NCBI RefSeq assembly: GCF_000002995.4
Contig: NW_025062475.1
Coordinates: 13,796,687-13,860,686 of the forward strand
Source: Brugia malayi
Lineage: Eukaryota > Nematoda > Chromadorea > Rhabditida > Onchocercidae
DNA length: 64,000 nucleotides
Direction: 5' to 3'
Shown: positions 26,807 through 37,513 of the stretch, in pieces
How positions within the stretch are numbered: the stretch's first letter is position 1
Layout of the letters: the number at the start of each line of letters is the position of its first letter
Translations under genes and position numbers: made by a program
The notes under the pieces: generated by a model
Database searches by the model: none
The model's input: only the letters and a program-made list of their open reading frames with translations
What the model was told of the DNA's origin: nothing

Positions 26807-27375
26807 ACAGAAAGAAAATTATTCAAACATTATGGGCTGGAAAAGGTGTTATTAGGAAAAACTAATGTTTTATATACATATATTTAAGACGATGTAATCT
26901 TAGTGGTCCGATAACATAAACAAGGTCACACTTTTATGTTGACATCCTACAAATTATTGTCGTCTGTTTATATCCTTCCTTTAACGATAAATGTTCCGAA
27001 TTTATCGCATACAACGGTTGAGACTATTGGATCATAAAATTGTTGATAAAGTATGGAAGAATAGAGAATAATCGAATAATCGTTGTGTTAAATATTTATT
27101 TTGAGAAATTATAAAACACTAATATTTTTAGGAGTTAAAAAGAAAAAAAATAGGTTAAAGTAAATAGATTTACAGTGAGCAAAAAAGTAAAATATTTAAG
27201 TTCATTAATCTCGTTTTTCAATCTCTCACACTCTTTTTTTTCTTTCTTTAAATACTTTTTTTTTTTTTTTAAAAAAAAAGCAAAAGTTCGTTGAAATTTA
27301 TTAGAAATGTCTTTTTCTTCTACTTCCATTCATTTATTCCACAATTTAAATCACATAAAACATTACCACTGAAAC

Positions 27376-27397
27376 TCTCTCTCTCTCTCTCTCTCTC
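27376..27397. repeat. (CT)n run followed by its complement (AG)
   Basis: About 11 CT dinucleotides, followed about 12 nt later by GAGAGAGA (27408-27415), so the two can pair as a small hairpin. Confidence 0.85.
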
Positions 27398-30036
27398 CAT
27401 TATCTAAGAGAGAGAATGTCAAGGTATAAATTTCTCTCGTAATAAATGATCTAAGAGTTTTTTCTCTTTTTTTTTTATGAGTTGATCACAGAAGTGCTTC
27501 ATTTTCCTCTCAGATGTAATGAATTAATTGATTGGAGAAGCATCATCTAATCATATTCATAAGAATAAATCAAAATAAAATTGATTAGAAATATATTCAA
27601 GGAAAATAAAAAATTTAATTTCATAAATTTAATAATATTTTTAAGAAATTTAAGTAGACAATTGATAGAAAAGAAAGTTATACTATAATAGACAATCTTA
27701 CTAATTTTATAGTTGGAAAACTTTTTAAATTTTTAGCTTAATATTAGGAAATTAACGAGACAGAGAGAGAGGGAGAGAGAGAAGTAAATGGCGACGATGC
27801 TAGAAACGATAATTTACTATTTGATAAATGAAATTTAAAAAAGACTTCACATAAAGCTAACTAACTGAAATTTGTTTATTCAATTGTTTATCGTCTTTTC
27901 AGAAAAGCCACAGCATTTACTCTAAAAAATTTCGCTTAAAATTTAAACATTGCTTTCTTTTCGAAAACTTTCAAAATTGCATTTTTGAAATAAAATGGCT
28001 CAAAAAATAGCTGGACAAAAAAAGTATTTTTAAGTAAAAAAAAAAAAATTTAAACGATAAAACATTGGAAGACAAATATAGCAAGAAAATTGCTAATAGT
28101 TGAGCTAAAATTTTGTAAATTAAGAAAATTTTCGAATTATAAAATTACAAAGTTATTTGCTCATACTGTAAATATTTCTAGTATAAATGCTAATTACAAA
28201 TCTAAATTTAATTATAAAATTAAACAAAGACATTTTGGAGCTTAGTTTAATCTAATGCTTAAATTAAACAAATTAAAATTGCTAACCGAATGAACTATAT
28301 TGTAAAGTACAATTTCAAAAAATGCATCAATGATTTGAAGTTAGAAAACAGGAAATCAGCAAATGATATCATAAAAAACTATCATTAAAATTTTTCAAAA
28401 ATGCATTTTAAAATAAAATAGCTCAAAAATAGCACAGCAAAAATGTTTTTCAAATAAAAATGAAAAAAAAAAAAATTTTTTTTTAATGTTAGAAATTGTT
28501 ATCAATAAAATTAAACTTGATCATTTTTAATATTATCTTTCTTTCTTCTTTTTTTTTAAAAAAAAAAAAAAAACAATCAATAAGATTATAATTTAACTAT
28601 TTTTAAAATTATTTTTAAATGATTAAAATATGAAATGATTTAATAAAACATTTCACCTTTCTTGCATCCAATTTATTAGTAATTATTATTCACATCTAAT
28701 ATTTGCTAAAATTATTATTTAATTAAAGAGCGCAGCTGTAATACTTTTTCTCTTCCTCCTTCCTTTCCAACAATACTTTACACACTTTTTGCATATTGCA
28801 TTTGAATTATATCAGTTTTAATTCATTTATTGATTTAATTAAATTTGAATGAAAGAATAAATTTGAAAGCTTTCACTCTTTCATCATAAATAATCTGACA
28901 AAATGTAAACTTTTGTCAAAAAATTACAACTAAAATTTCTCTAATCATCAAAATATCTTGTGCAATTCAAATTAAACATTAAAAATAATACTTTCTACGC
29001 ATATATTTCATTTCTTTGCCGGAATTATTTCCGGAAAAAAAAAAAGTAATAAAAATAAGTTATGAAATAATACTGCAAAAGTTTTCTCTGGTATATATTA
29101 TATTATTTGTTTTGCTTTTGTTTAAAAGCATTTTCAGAAATTTTGAACTATGCTAATATAATAAAAAAATTGTCCAATTCCTTTTATAAGATTTCGAATA
29201 TTTGATATGATTAAAATATCACTTATCAATTTTGTAACTTATTTCAATAATTATCAAAAGATTTAGCTTTAATCATTTTTTGTATATAAATTAATTGAAT
29301 AACTCAACTGAGTATATGCTAATTTGAATATGCTCAGTTGAATTTAGATTATATTTGATTTAAATAACATTCTAATTTGTTATAATATTGGCAAAATAAT
29401 TGATTAGCAAGATAAAAATGAATATTTGACTCATTTACTTAATTCTTTATCGCATTTATTTACATATTTTATCAATATTTATATTTTCTCAAATATTTTG
29501 TTTTCTAATTTGAATTAAAATAAAAAAAAAAAAAAAAACAAAGATCATTTTTTTTTAGATTTAAAGAAATTATTTTATATGGTTAAAAATTAAGCCAATA
29601 TTTAAGCAGTAAGATAAATCATAGAGAAATGATAAAAGATAACAGCTGATAAGATAAATGTAGGAATTATCATTGTCACAGGAAACGGAAAATCTAAATA
29701 AATAACTAAACTTTATAACTATGTCATTTACAATTATTATTATCATTATTATTATACTAATTATTATTATCAAATTGATTTGTAATAACGATGACATATG
29801 CTATTAATCATCCATATGTCACAATTTATTAATTATCAGAAATGATTTATAATTTGAATCAGTTTGCTTGCTCAGTAATTTAACAATATTGTAATAAGTA
29901 ATTAACTATGGAATATTCATAGACTTTATTATTACTATCATTAATAACAAAAATTATTTAATTTCATTATTACTATCATTATATCAAAAATTTTTCAACT
30001 TTATCAACATTATCGCTATTATCAAAAACTAATTAC

Positions 30037-30302
30037 TTTATTATCACTATCATTAATATCAAAAACTACTTAAGTTAATTATCACTATCATTAATATCAA
30101 AAACTACTTAAGTTAATTATCACTATCATTAATATCAAAAACTACTTAAGTTAATTATCACTATCATTAATATCAAAAACTACTTAAGTTAATTATCACT
30201 ATCATTAATATCAAAAACTACTTAAGTTAATTATCACTATCATTAATATCAAAAACTACTTAAGTTAATTATCACTATCATTAATATCAAAAACTATTTC
30301 AC
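30037..30302. repeat. 38-bp tandem repeat, seven copies
   Basis: Period 38 measured from successive units at 30075, 30113, 30151 and so on. The unit contains TTATCACTATCATTAATATC and then AAAAACTACTTAAG. The middle copies are identical, the end copies diverge, and a degenerate extra copy lies at about 30310-30345. Near-identity of inner copies suggests recent homogenisation or expansion. Confidence 0.95.
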
Positions 30303-31639
30303 TTTATCATATATTTAACTTAATTATCACTATCATTAATATCAAAAATCTCCTCTTCTTTGTTGTCTTGAATCAAATATTATTGATTTCTAGTTACAAC
30401 ATTGAAGAGAAGAAAGATGTGAGTGATCTAAACCAGCAAGTCAACAAATAAATGTGTAAAGAAGTAAATAATGAAAGCTTGTGGAAATAACTTCAACAAT
30501 CTGAGAACAAAACATTAGTGTTATTTACTGCATTTCTCAATCTCGAATTTCAAATTCTTCTTAGCCAATATTCACATTTATTACTGATAGCAGTAGTGAT
30601 GATAACATTGTTGTAACAATGATAACGATAATGTTAATAGCAATAATGATAACGATAATGGATATGCTAACTACAGCAAAACTACTGAATGATAATTTTG
30701 ATGATATTGCTGATTATCATGGTAGTGATTATAATAACAATAACTTTCAGATGATAATAGTGATTCAAATGTAAATAATAATAATAATCAGACAACTCTT
30801 TTATTATTTTTGAAAAACTTTCAGTCTTAGATTTAAGGAAAAGAAAAAAAAAAGCAACACTTTCCAGTTTGATATATTACTCGATTTATTCTTTTTAATT
30901 TTTCATTAAAATCTCGAAATAAAAACGACAAAAAAAAAATATTAAATGTGTAATAAATGAGTTCTTTCGATTTCGTTTAACATTTTAGATTTTAAAATTT
31001 CAAAATAATCTATCTAGAGGAAATTGTTTTAACAGAGAATTCATAGAAATTTCTGTACTACAAAAAAAAAAAAAAGAAATTGTCATAAACAACAACAACA
31101 ACAATAAATCAAAAATGCTATACCAATAAAAAAAGAAATGATTGACTGATTTGTTTGAATCGAATAGATCATTATAAGCCTAGCAAAAAAAAAAAAATGG
31201 TACCATTTGTCATGTTGAGACAAATTAAGAAATGAGCCAAGACAATGCTTAAATTGATCTTCGTTTTGTTATAAGTTATATTGCAAATATAATAGCAATA
31301 AAATAATAATAATAATAAGGTAAAAGAAAAAATAAAGTAAATAATCTTATTAAATTCCACCCAAAAAAAAAAAAAGAAAGATGCATTATTGAACGGATAA
31401 TATCGAACCGAAAATTTGATTAAATTTTAATATTACTAATAACAGAAAATCCGGTTTAATCTGCAAAAAAAAAAAAAAAAATGTAGAAAATTCATTGATG
31501 TAAATTACAGTGAAAAGGATAATTTTATGAGAAAAAAGGAGAAAAAATAAAGAAACAAAGACAAAGAGAAGAAAGAAGAAAAATGCAAGAAAGCATTTTT
31601 CATTCCGATGATTATTTGTTAGGGTGCATTATGAGAGAT

Positions 31640-32428
31640 GAAACCGGAACGGAATGAAATGGAAGTGAAATGGAATAAAGCGGAACGAAATAAAACAAAA
31701 TGAAATGGAAGTGAAACAGAACAAAACGGAATGAAATGGAGATGGAACGGAATAAAACGGAATGAAATGGAGGAAGTGAAACGGAATGAAATGGAGATGG
31801 AACGGAATAAAACGGAATGAAATGGAGGAAGTGAAACGGAATGAAATGGAGATGGAACGGAACAAAACGGAATGAAATGGAGGAAGTGAAACGGAATGAA
31901 ATGGAGATGGAACGGAATAAAACGGAATGAAATGGAGGAAGTGAAACGGAATGAAATGGAGATGGAACGGAATAAAACGGAATGAAATGGAGATGGAACG
32001 GAACAAAACGGAATGAAATGGAGGAAGTGAAACGGAATGAAATGGAGATGGAACGGAATAAAACGGAATGAAATGGAGATGGAACGGAACAAAACGGAAT
32101 GAAATGGAGGAAGTGAAACGGAATGAAATGGAGATGGAACGGAATAAAACGGAATGAAATGGAGATGGAACGGAATAAAACGGAATGAAATGGAGATGGA
32201 ACGGAACAAAACGGAATGAAATGGAGGAAGTGAAACGGAATGAAATGGAGATGGAACGGAATAAAACGGAATGAAATGGAGGAAGTGAAACGGAATGAAA
32301 TGGAGATGGAACGGAATAAAACGGAATGAAATGGAGATGGAACGGAACAAAACGGAATGAAATGGAGGAAGTGAAACGGAATGAAATGGAGATGGAACGG
32401 AATAAAACGGAATGAAATGGAATGAAAG
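31640..32428. repeat. GGAATGAAATGGA minisatellite array (31- and 24-bp units)
   Basis: About 790 bp built from two related units: a 31-bp form with GGAGATGGAACGGAATAAAA, and a 24-bp form with GGAGGAAGTGAAACGGAATG. They alternate in a mostly long-short pattern with occasional long-long. The plus strand is strongly G+A rich with almost no C outside ACGG. Because several frames lack stops on the minus strand, two overlapping 240-270-codon Phe/His/Ser/Pro frames appear; these are repeat artefacts. Confidence 0.96.
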
Positions 32429-33660
32429 ATAAAAATTGGGAAAACATCTGCTCTACATACTATATTACATCTAATATCTCCAAGCTTTAGTTTAATAAAC
32501 GAAGCGAACTACTAGAAAAGTTAGCAAATTTCTTTTCTTCTTTCGTGTCACTCTGCTCATTTCGTTTTGTTCATTTCATTTCATTTCAAAAAAAAAAAAT
32601 TTTGAAGTGATCATTGTGCCAGCTGAGTTGAGCGCAAATGAAATATCTCAAATAAACTGTACACACTCTTTTCACCAATTATTTCATTGATTTTAGAAGA
32701 AACAAAAAAGTTATAAATAAATTGTTGTTCTTACTAAATTTGGAATAATTTACTTTTCGATGAGTTTTAGTTACTTAATTAATTACTTGTTTAAAGTTTA
32801 AAAATTCATTTTCTAATCATTATCATTATCAGTTTAGCTTTTGTTTGAATTTATGTTAGAAATGAACAATAATAATTAAAAGGTTAAGATTATAGACAAA
32901 AGCTATAATTGTGTTATATAATGGTTTAGACATTTCTAGAATATAAATTATTCCTAATTATTTTGCATTGGATTTAAATTCTTATTTTTAATATATTTGA
33001 ATTTAAGTAAACTCAAAAATGACAATAACAATAATCTGATAATATGATAATATTTTACTTCAGTAATGCTTCAAATAAAATTGAGGAAAAAAAAATCATG
33101 TTCAAATTTGATAAAACTTTTAATTTATTGATAATTTAATTTAATTATGATAAAATGATTAGAATTATCCAATATAATTAATTGAAAATATAAATGGTAA
33201 TTCTTTGGTAAAAATAAATTTTCAAATAAGAGAAGAAATATTTAGTTCAATATTTTACGATCACAACAATATTTATGGATTAAATTATCATTTATCAAAT
33301 TTGGCATAGCTCAGCAAATTATCTAGGAAATATGTTAGGAATTTATAAAAATAAAATTTTCAATTTTCAATGTTATCCAAACAGATTAAATTACAATTTA
33401 ATATATCAAAGATTAAAAAATACTTTAAAGAAAATTTCAAAAGTAAATTGTTAGTATTACAACTCTTACTATCACTTCTATAGTTTTCAAAAAGAAAAAA
33501 AGCTTTACACACATTTAATTAGATAATAACAAGTAATCACTTGTATATTACTTTGTCAATTTAACAAAGTAAATAAACGCTACTAAATTTTGTAAATAAA
33601 TCTTTGTAAAAAAATAAAAATATTTTTTTCATAAAATTTTTAGAAAAATTTTAATATATC

Positions 33661-34165
33661 ATTAGTTGATGGATACTTAATAAAATTGATGAAATAAAAT
33701 TGGCAATGTTATGGACCAAATACTATCCAAAAGATTCAATTGTAATGCTCGAATGATTCAAATTTAATTTCTAAGTAAATTTTAAGTATTACTATTTTCA
33801 TTATAAACTTAATAATTTTTAAAATTCTATAAATTTCATCTTTGTTTCATTTTTTTTTTTTTTCTACAATTAATAAATTCAAAACTCTTCAAAGTTTAAT
33901 TCTTTTTATGAAGATAAATATAGTTATTAAAAAGAAAATGTTTTTCTTTTTTCCAGGCATTCATTTTTGGACTTATGTCATTGATACGTAGCACGTCTAA
34001 CTTTTACGCGTGTACACGTCAAACAGTAATAAGTAATGGTTAATTTTATATTGAGACTTAAAGATTGATATGGTGGAAAATCACTTACTCTATCTTATCA
34101 ATGATAATTTCGATTCATAAAGATTTTAATTTATTGCTTAAAAAAAAAAGAAAATTTTAAATTTT
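33661..34165 (+). pseudogene. Inverted decayed copy of ATR exons 49-50 with intron
   Basis: Plus-strand sequence matches the minus-strand ATR gene. 33667-33761 aligns gaplessly with the last 95 nt of exon 49 (20 differences, about 79% identical). 33762-33956 aligns with intron 49, for example around TTTTTATGAAGATA and TTTTTAAAATTnTATAAATT. 33957-34165 aligns with exon 50. The retained intron shows a DNA-level duplication, not a retrocopy. It is broken: CGA to TGA and TGG to TGA in the exon 49 part, TGG to TGA early in exon 50, and the arginine codon of catalytic GDRHG is now TGA. Small indels and a lost exon 49 donor add to this. Homology may fade out beyond about 34.35 kb into intron 50. The parent lies 4.5-5 kb away in the opposite orientation. 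It cannot encode a kinase. Confidence 0.9.
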
Positions 34166-34853
34166 ATGCAAAAAAAAAAAATTATGAATTTCGCTTCTTT
34201 AATCCTTGCGATTAAAAATTTAATTTTTGGATTGCTCTTAATCTTTATGATTAAATTTGGCTAAATTTTCAAATGCTTTTCGTATTCTCGTCACCAACTT
34301 TTGTTCGTTGACATTACACTATTACTTTACATATATTTAAAATTATGCATATTTTTTTATTGATGAATGAAACAAATTTACATATTTTAAATTTTTGATT
34401 TGTGGACGAATAAAAATAGCAAAAGGAATCTAAATACTAAATTTAAATGATAATTAAAAGAAATAGAAAAGACTTAAAAATATAAAATTTATGCAAAATT
34501 TGACAAAATTAAATATTGAAATTGATAAGTGCAACGAATAAAAAGGTAGAAAGATTAATTAACCATTAAAAATGATAATAGAATTAAAAAAAAAAAAATG
34601 TGATAATTTAATATTACCATTTTCAACTGATTTTTTTTTTTTCAAATTTTTTATTTTGTGATAATAAAATAAAAATTTCTAGAAGAAATCTAGAAAAATA
34701 AAAATTGCAAAAACATTGAAAAAGTTAGTTTAAAATATTTCAAAATATATTCATAAAAAATTTTTGATAGATTTTCGTTTTAAATGTAATCTAATAACTT
34801 TTTTTTTCAAATCAAATTCACTTTTTTTTCTTAAATTTTTTTTCTTTAATATT
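34166..34853. other. AT-rich spacer after the ATR pseudogene
   Basis: No exon recognised. The first 150-200 bp show weak similarity to ATR intron 50 (a TATTCT...GTCAC...TGT pattern), so the duplicated segment may extend here. The rest is oligo-A/T-rich. Confidence 0.4.
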
Positions 34854-36338
34854 TTATCCATTATTATGTAGTGGTAGCACTGTGTTATATTCCGGTAGAA
34901 TATTATGTATCACAGGTAACGGTTCCTCATAACCTGAATGTAACATATCGATGCTTCCGGTTGATGTAATTGTTGTAGTTTTACCGCATAATCGTGGTAA
35001 TGCACCATCCAATATTATTATTATTATTATTACACTCAAATACAATACACCAACCTTAAATTTTTTTTTTCTTTTCTCTATTTAATTTCAAATTATATTT
35101 CTAGCATAGAAATTTTAAAGTTTTAACTTTTAGTCTTAACATTTTAATTTGTAAATTAAATAAATAAATATACATATATATAAAGTTATTTTAGAATTCT
35201 TAGTCTGAAAAAAAATATTTTAATTTCTTTAATTTGTAAATATATATATATATATTAAATTATTTAATTATTACTTCAATAATTTATTCAAAATCATTTC
35301 GATGAAATTTGAGGATCGCAGTGTTATTAAAAGGAATAAAAATGAGATTATTATGATGAATAGTTAAATTACTAAATTATTGAATTATTACTTCAATACT
35401 TTATTCGTAAATCATTTAAATAATATTTCAAAATTTTGAGCGATATTGAAAGGAATAAAAATGAGATTGCTATGATGTAAAAGTGTCACACATGTCAACT
35501 AAGTTAATACAGGTAAAGAATACAAATATTAATTCTAATGAAAAAAAAAAACTATGAAATAGCATTTTTTATTTTCTTAAATGATGCTAAGTGATAATAA
35601 ATCATAAATAATTAATTGCTTAATATGAAACGTTGAATAATTAAAATTTCATAAATACATTTTAACTATTACTTTTTCTTTTTTATCTTTTATCGTTTTT
35701 ATTATAATTAACATTGTTCAATTTTTAATATATAAAAATTGAGAAAAAAAAAAAAAAAATGAAAACTCACATAAATATACATATATTTTAGTGGTATTAC
35801 ATCGATAATTAATCCAATGTTATCATTTTTTCGTTTTACTAAATTTTTTGATTAAAAAAAAAAAAAAAAAAAGAAAAGGAAACTTTTTATTTTCTTTCCT
35901 AATATCTATTATCAGTATAGTTTTGATCATTAATGTTTTCTATTTTAGTAGAAAACGAATAGATTTTCATACTAATCTTTCTAATCATTTATTTCTATCC
36001 TTTTTAACAAATTGATTTCTTTTTTCTTTCACATAATTTTTTTTTTAAAAAAAAAAAAAAAACAAAAATTTTATATCGTTGATTAGAGTAAAAATTTATT
36101 CTGCTATTTATATAATTGTCATTTTGAATTAAAATTTACCTGGTACAGGTATTGTAGTATTAATGCTGCTTTTATCAATGGTAATCATTATCTTTTGATT
36201 ATTATCATTTGATGATAATATGATTGTTGAATTCGTCGTATTGCGTATTGTAATAACAAAATGTGCAGTTTGTGCTAAAAATGAAACAAAAACTAATAAT
36301 GTAAGCGTATTGAAAGCGCTTATTTTAAATTGCTCCAT
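34854..36338 (-). CDS. Putative small secreted protein, unrecognised
   Basis: Two minus-strand exons are likely. Exon 1 starts at ATG 36338 and runs to about 36140. It encodes a signal-peptide-like start (FNTLTLLVFVSFLAQTAHF) followed by an Asn/Thr/Ser/Ile-rich segment with NTT, NST and NTT sequons. The last exon, about 35054-34854, ends at TAA. It has higher GC and normal codon use, and encodes a (ATA)n-derived Ile run and then DGALPRLCGKTTT and EEPLPVIHNILPEYN. The join is uncertain: the better donor (CCAG/GTAAAT, 36140) is out of phase with the last exon, while a weaker donor at 36147 (CCT/GTACCA) is in phase with a TTTAAG acceptor. A small middle exon may be missing. No family recognised. 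Confidence 0.42.
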
Positions 36339-37513
36339 TTTGCGCTTCGATATATATTGACACCAACCGATTGTAAAAAAAAATAATTCATAAAATAATA
36401 GAAGAAATGATAATAGGAATTCATTTTTATACAGTTTAAAAGCACTTTTCAATTTATAGATTGCAGAAAAAAAAAAGAATCATTAATAAGCATATTAATA
36501 TTTACTTTCAAAATAATCTTTTTTAAAATAATCTTTTAAAATAATTTCAAAATAATCTTATTTCTTTTTTACTTTCAAAATAATCTCAAAAAATATGTGA
36601 AAATTTTTATAGTTATGTTTAATATAAGTAAATTATTTATTCAGTAATGTTTTTTTTATAATTTTCGAGAAATTTATTGCATGTAAATTGCATATCATAT
36701 ACTATTAGTGTCATCTGTAATTTCCTCATGACAATGCTATTTAAACAAACAAAATAATTTATTTTTCTTTTTGCTTTATCAATAAATGCAAAACAAAACA
36801 TGCTAAAGAAATGGAACAATAAAAAAGAAAGAAACCAATAATTAAGGAATGCTTTTCAAAATAATCTCGAGAAATGCAACAATTGAGGATGTCCCTATAT
36901 TCTGGCAGAGTTTCAACCCTTCAGAAAATACATACAGAAAGACTTGATAAAAGTCATTTTGGAAATAAAAATCAGTGAAACGAAAAGACATTATAATTAC
37001 AACAAAAAAAAAGTGATTGATGAGTTAACAGAAAAAAAGGAAAAATTATTCAAGATAAAAAAAAAAAAAGCAAAAGAACAAACATTCTAACGCATTTAAA
37101 ATGTTGATTTTTCAACCTGAAATAAATCAAGAACCCGTGAATAAATTAAGTAAATAAAAAAAAGGAACAAAAGTCGGCACTATTAGAACACTGAATACTG
37201 AAATGAGATTACAATGGCAGATCTTATTCAAGAATATGAAATTATCCAAAAATTTATTTTCTGATCGGTTAAGATAAGATTTTTTGCAAAGACTTGTAAG
37301 ATGTCACTATTTTAAAAGCATATTCAATGACTTCAATGATGTACAAATGATTTATGGCACTAATGATATATCAAAAATCAATATATCACCGATCATTCAA
37401 TAAAAATTTCTACAGAAGCACTAGCTTCATTAAAATAGGAATAAATAAATAAATAAAACTATAATCAAACATCGAAAAAAATATTTACAAAGTTGAAAGC
37501 TCTTCCTAAAATT
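36339..37513. other. Intergenic, ATR 3' flank
   Basis: No exon found. The word CAAAATAATCT recurs several times between 36503 and 36600 and again near 36857, a loose short tandem repeat. Confidence 0.45.

Larger units (their letters stand above)
21238..33660. other. 12.4-kb repeat-rich gene desert
   Basis: No exon with consistent splice sites was found on either strand. The region carries many oligo-A/T runs, an ATT/TAA microsatellite, a TG microsatellite, a GCAT tetranucleotide run, a TCTA run, a long degenerate trinucleotide block, a 38-bp tandem array and a GGAATG-type minisatellite, listed separately. Its left end (about 21.2-22 kb) should include the LASP promoter. A short GC-rich island with a CCGC/GCGG inverted repeat lies at 23584-23599. 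Confidence 0.6.

Noticed and set aside
26368..26826. 152-codon Leu/Ile/Tyr frame that looks like a membrane protein
   Set aside because: Entirely inside a degenerate AAT/GAT repeat block, with no exon structure.
30037..30302. Regular repeats resembling a CRISPR array
   Set aside because: The units are head-to-tail with no unique spacers, and the genome is eukaryotic.
31619..32447. Two overlapping 243- and 272-codon minus-strand frames rich in F, H, S, P, R
   Set aside because: They are translations of the GGAATG minisatellite in two frames. No start context, splice sites or non-repeat sequence supports a gene.
33957..34047. A plausible plus-strand terminal exon (AFIFGLMSLIRSTSNFYACT then stop) after a strong CCAG acceptor
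   Set aside because: It is explained by out-of-frame translation of the decayed ATR exon 50 copy.
33661..34165. Processed (retro-) pseudogene origin for the ATR copy
   Set aside because: Intron 49 homology is present between the two exon copies, so it came from genomic DNA.
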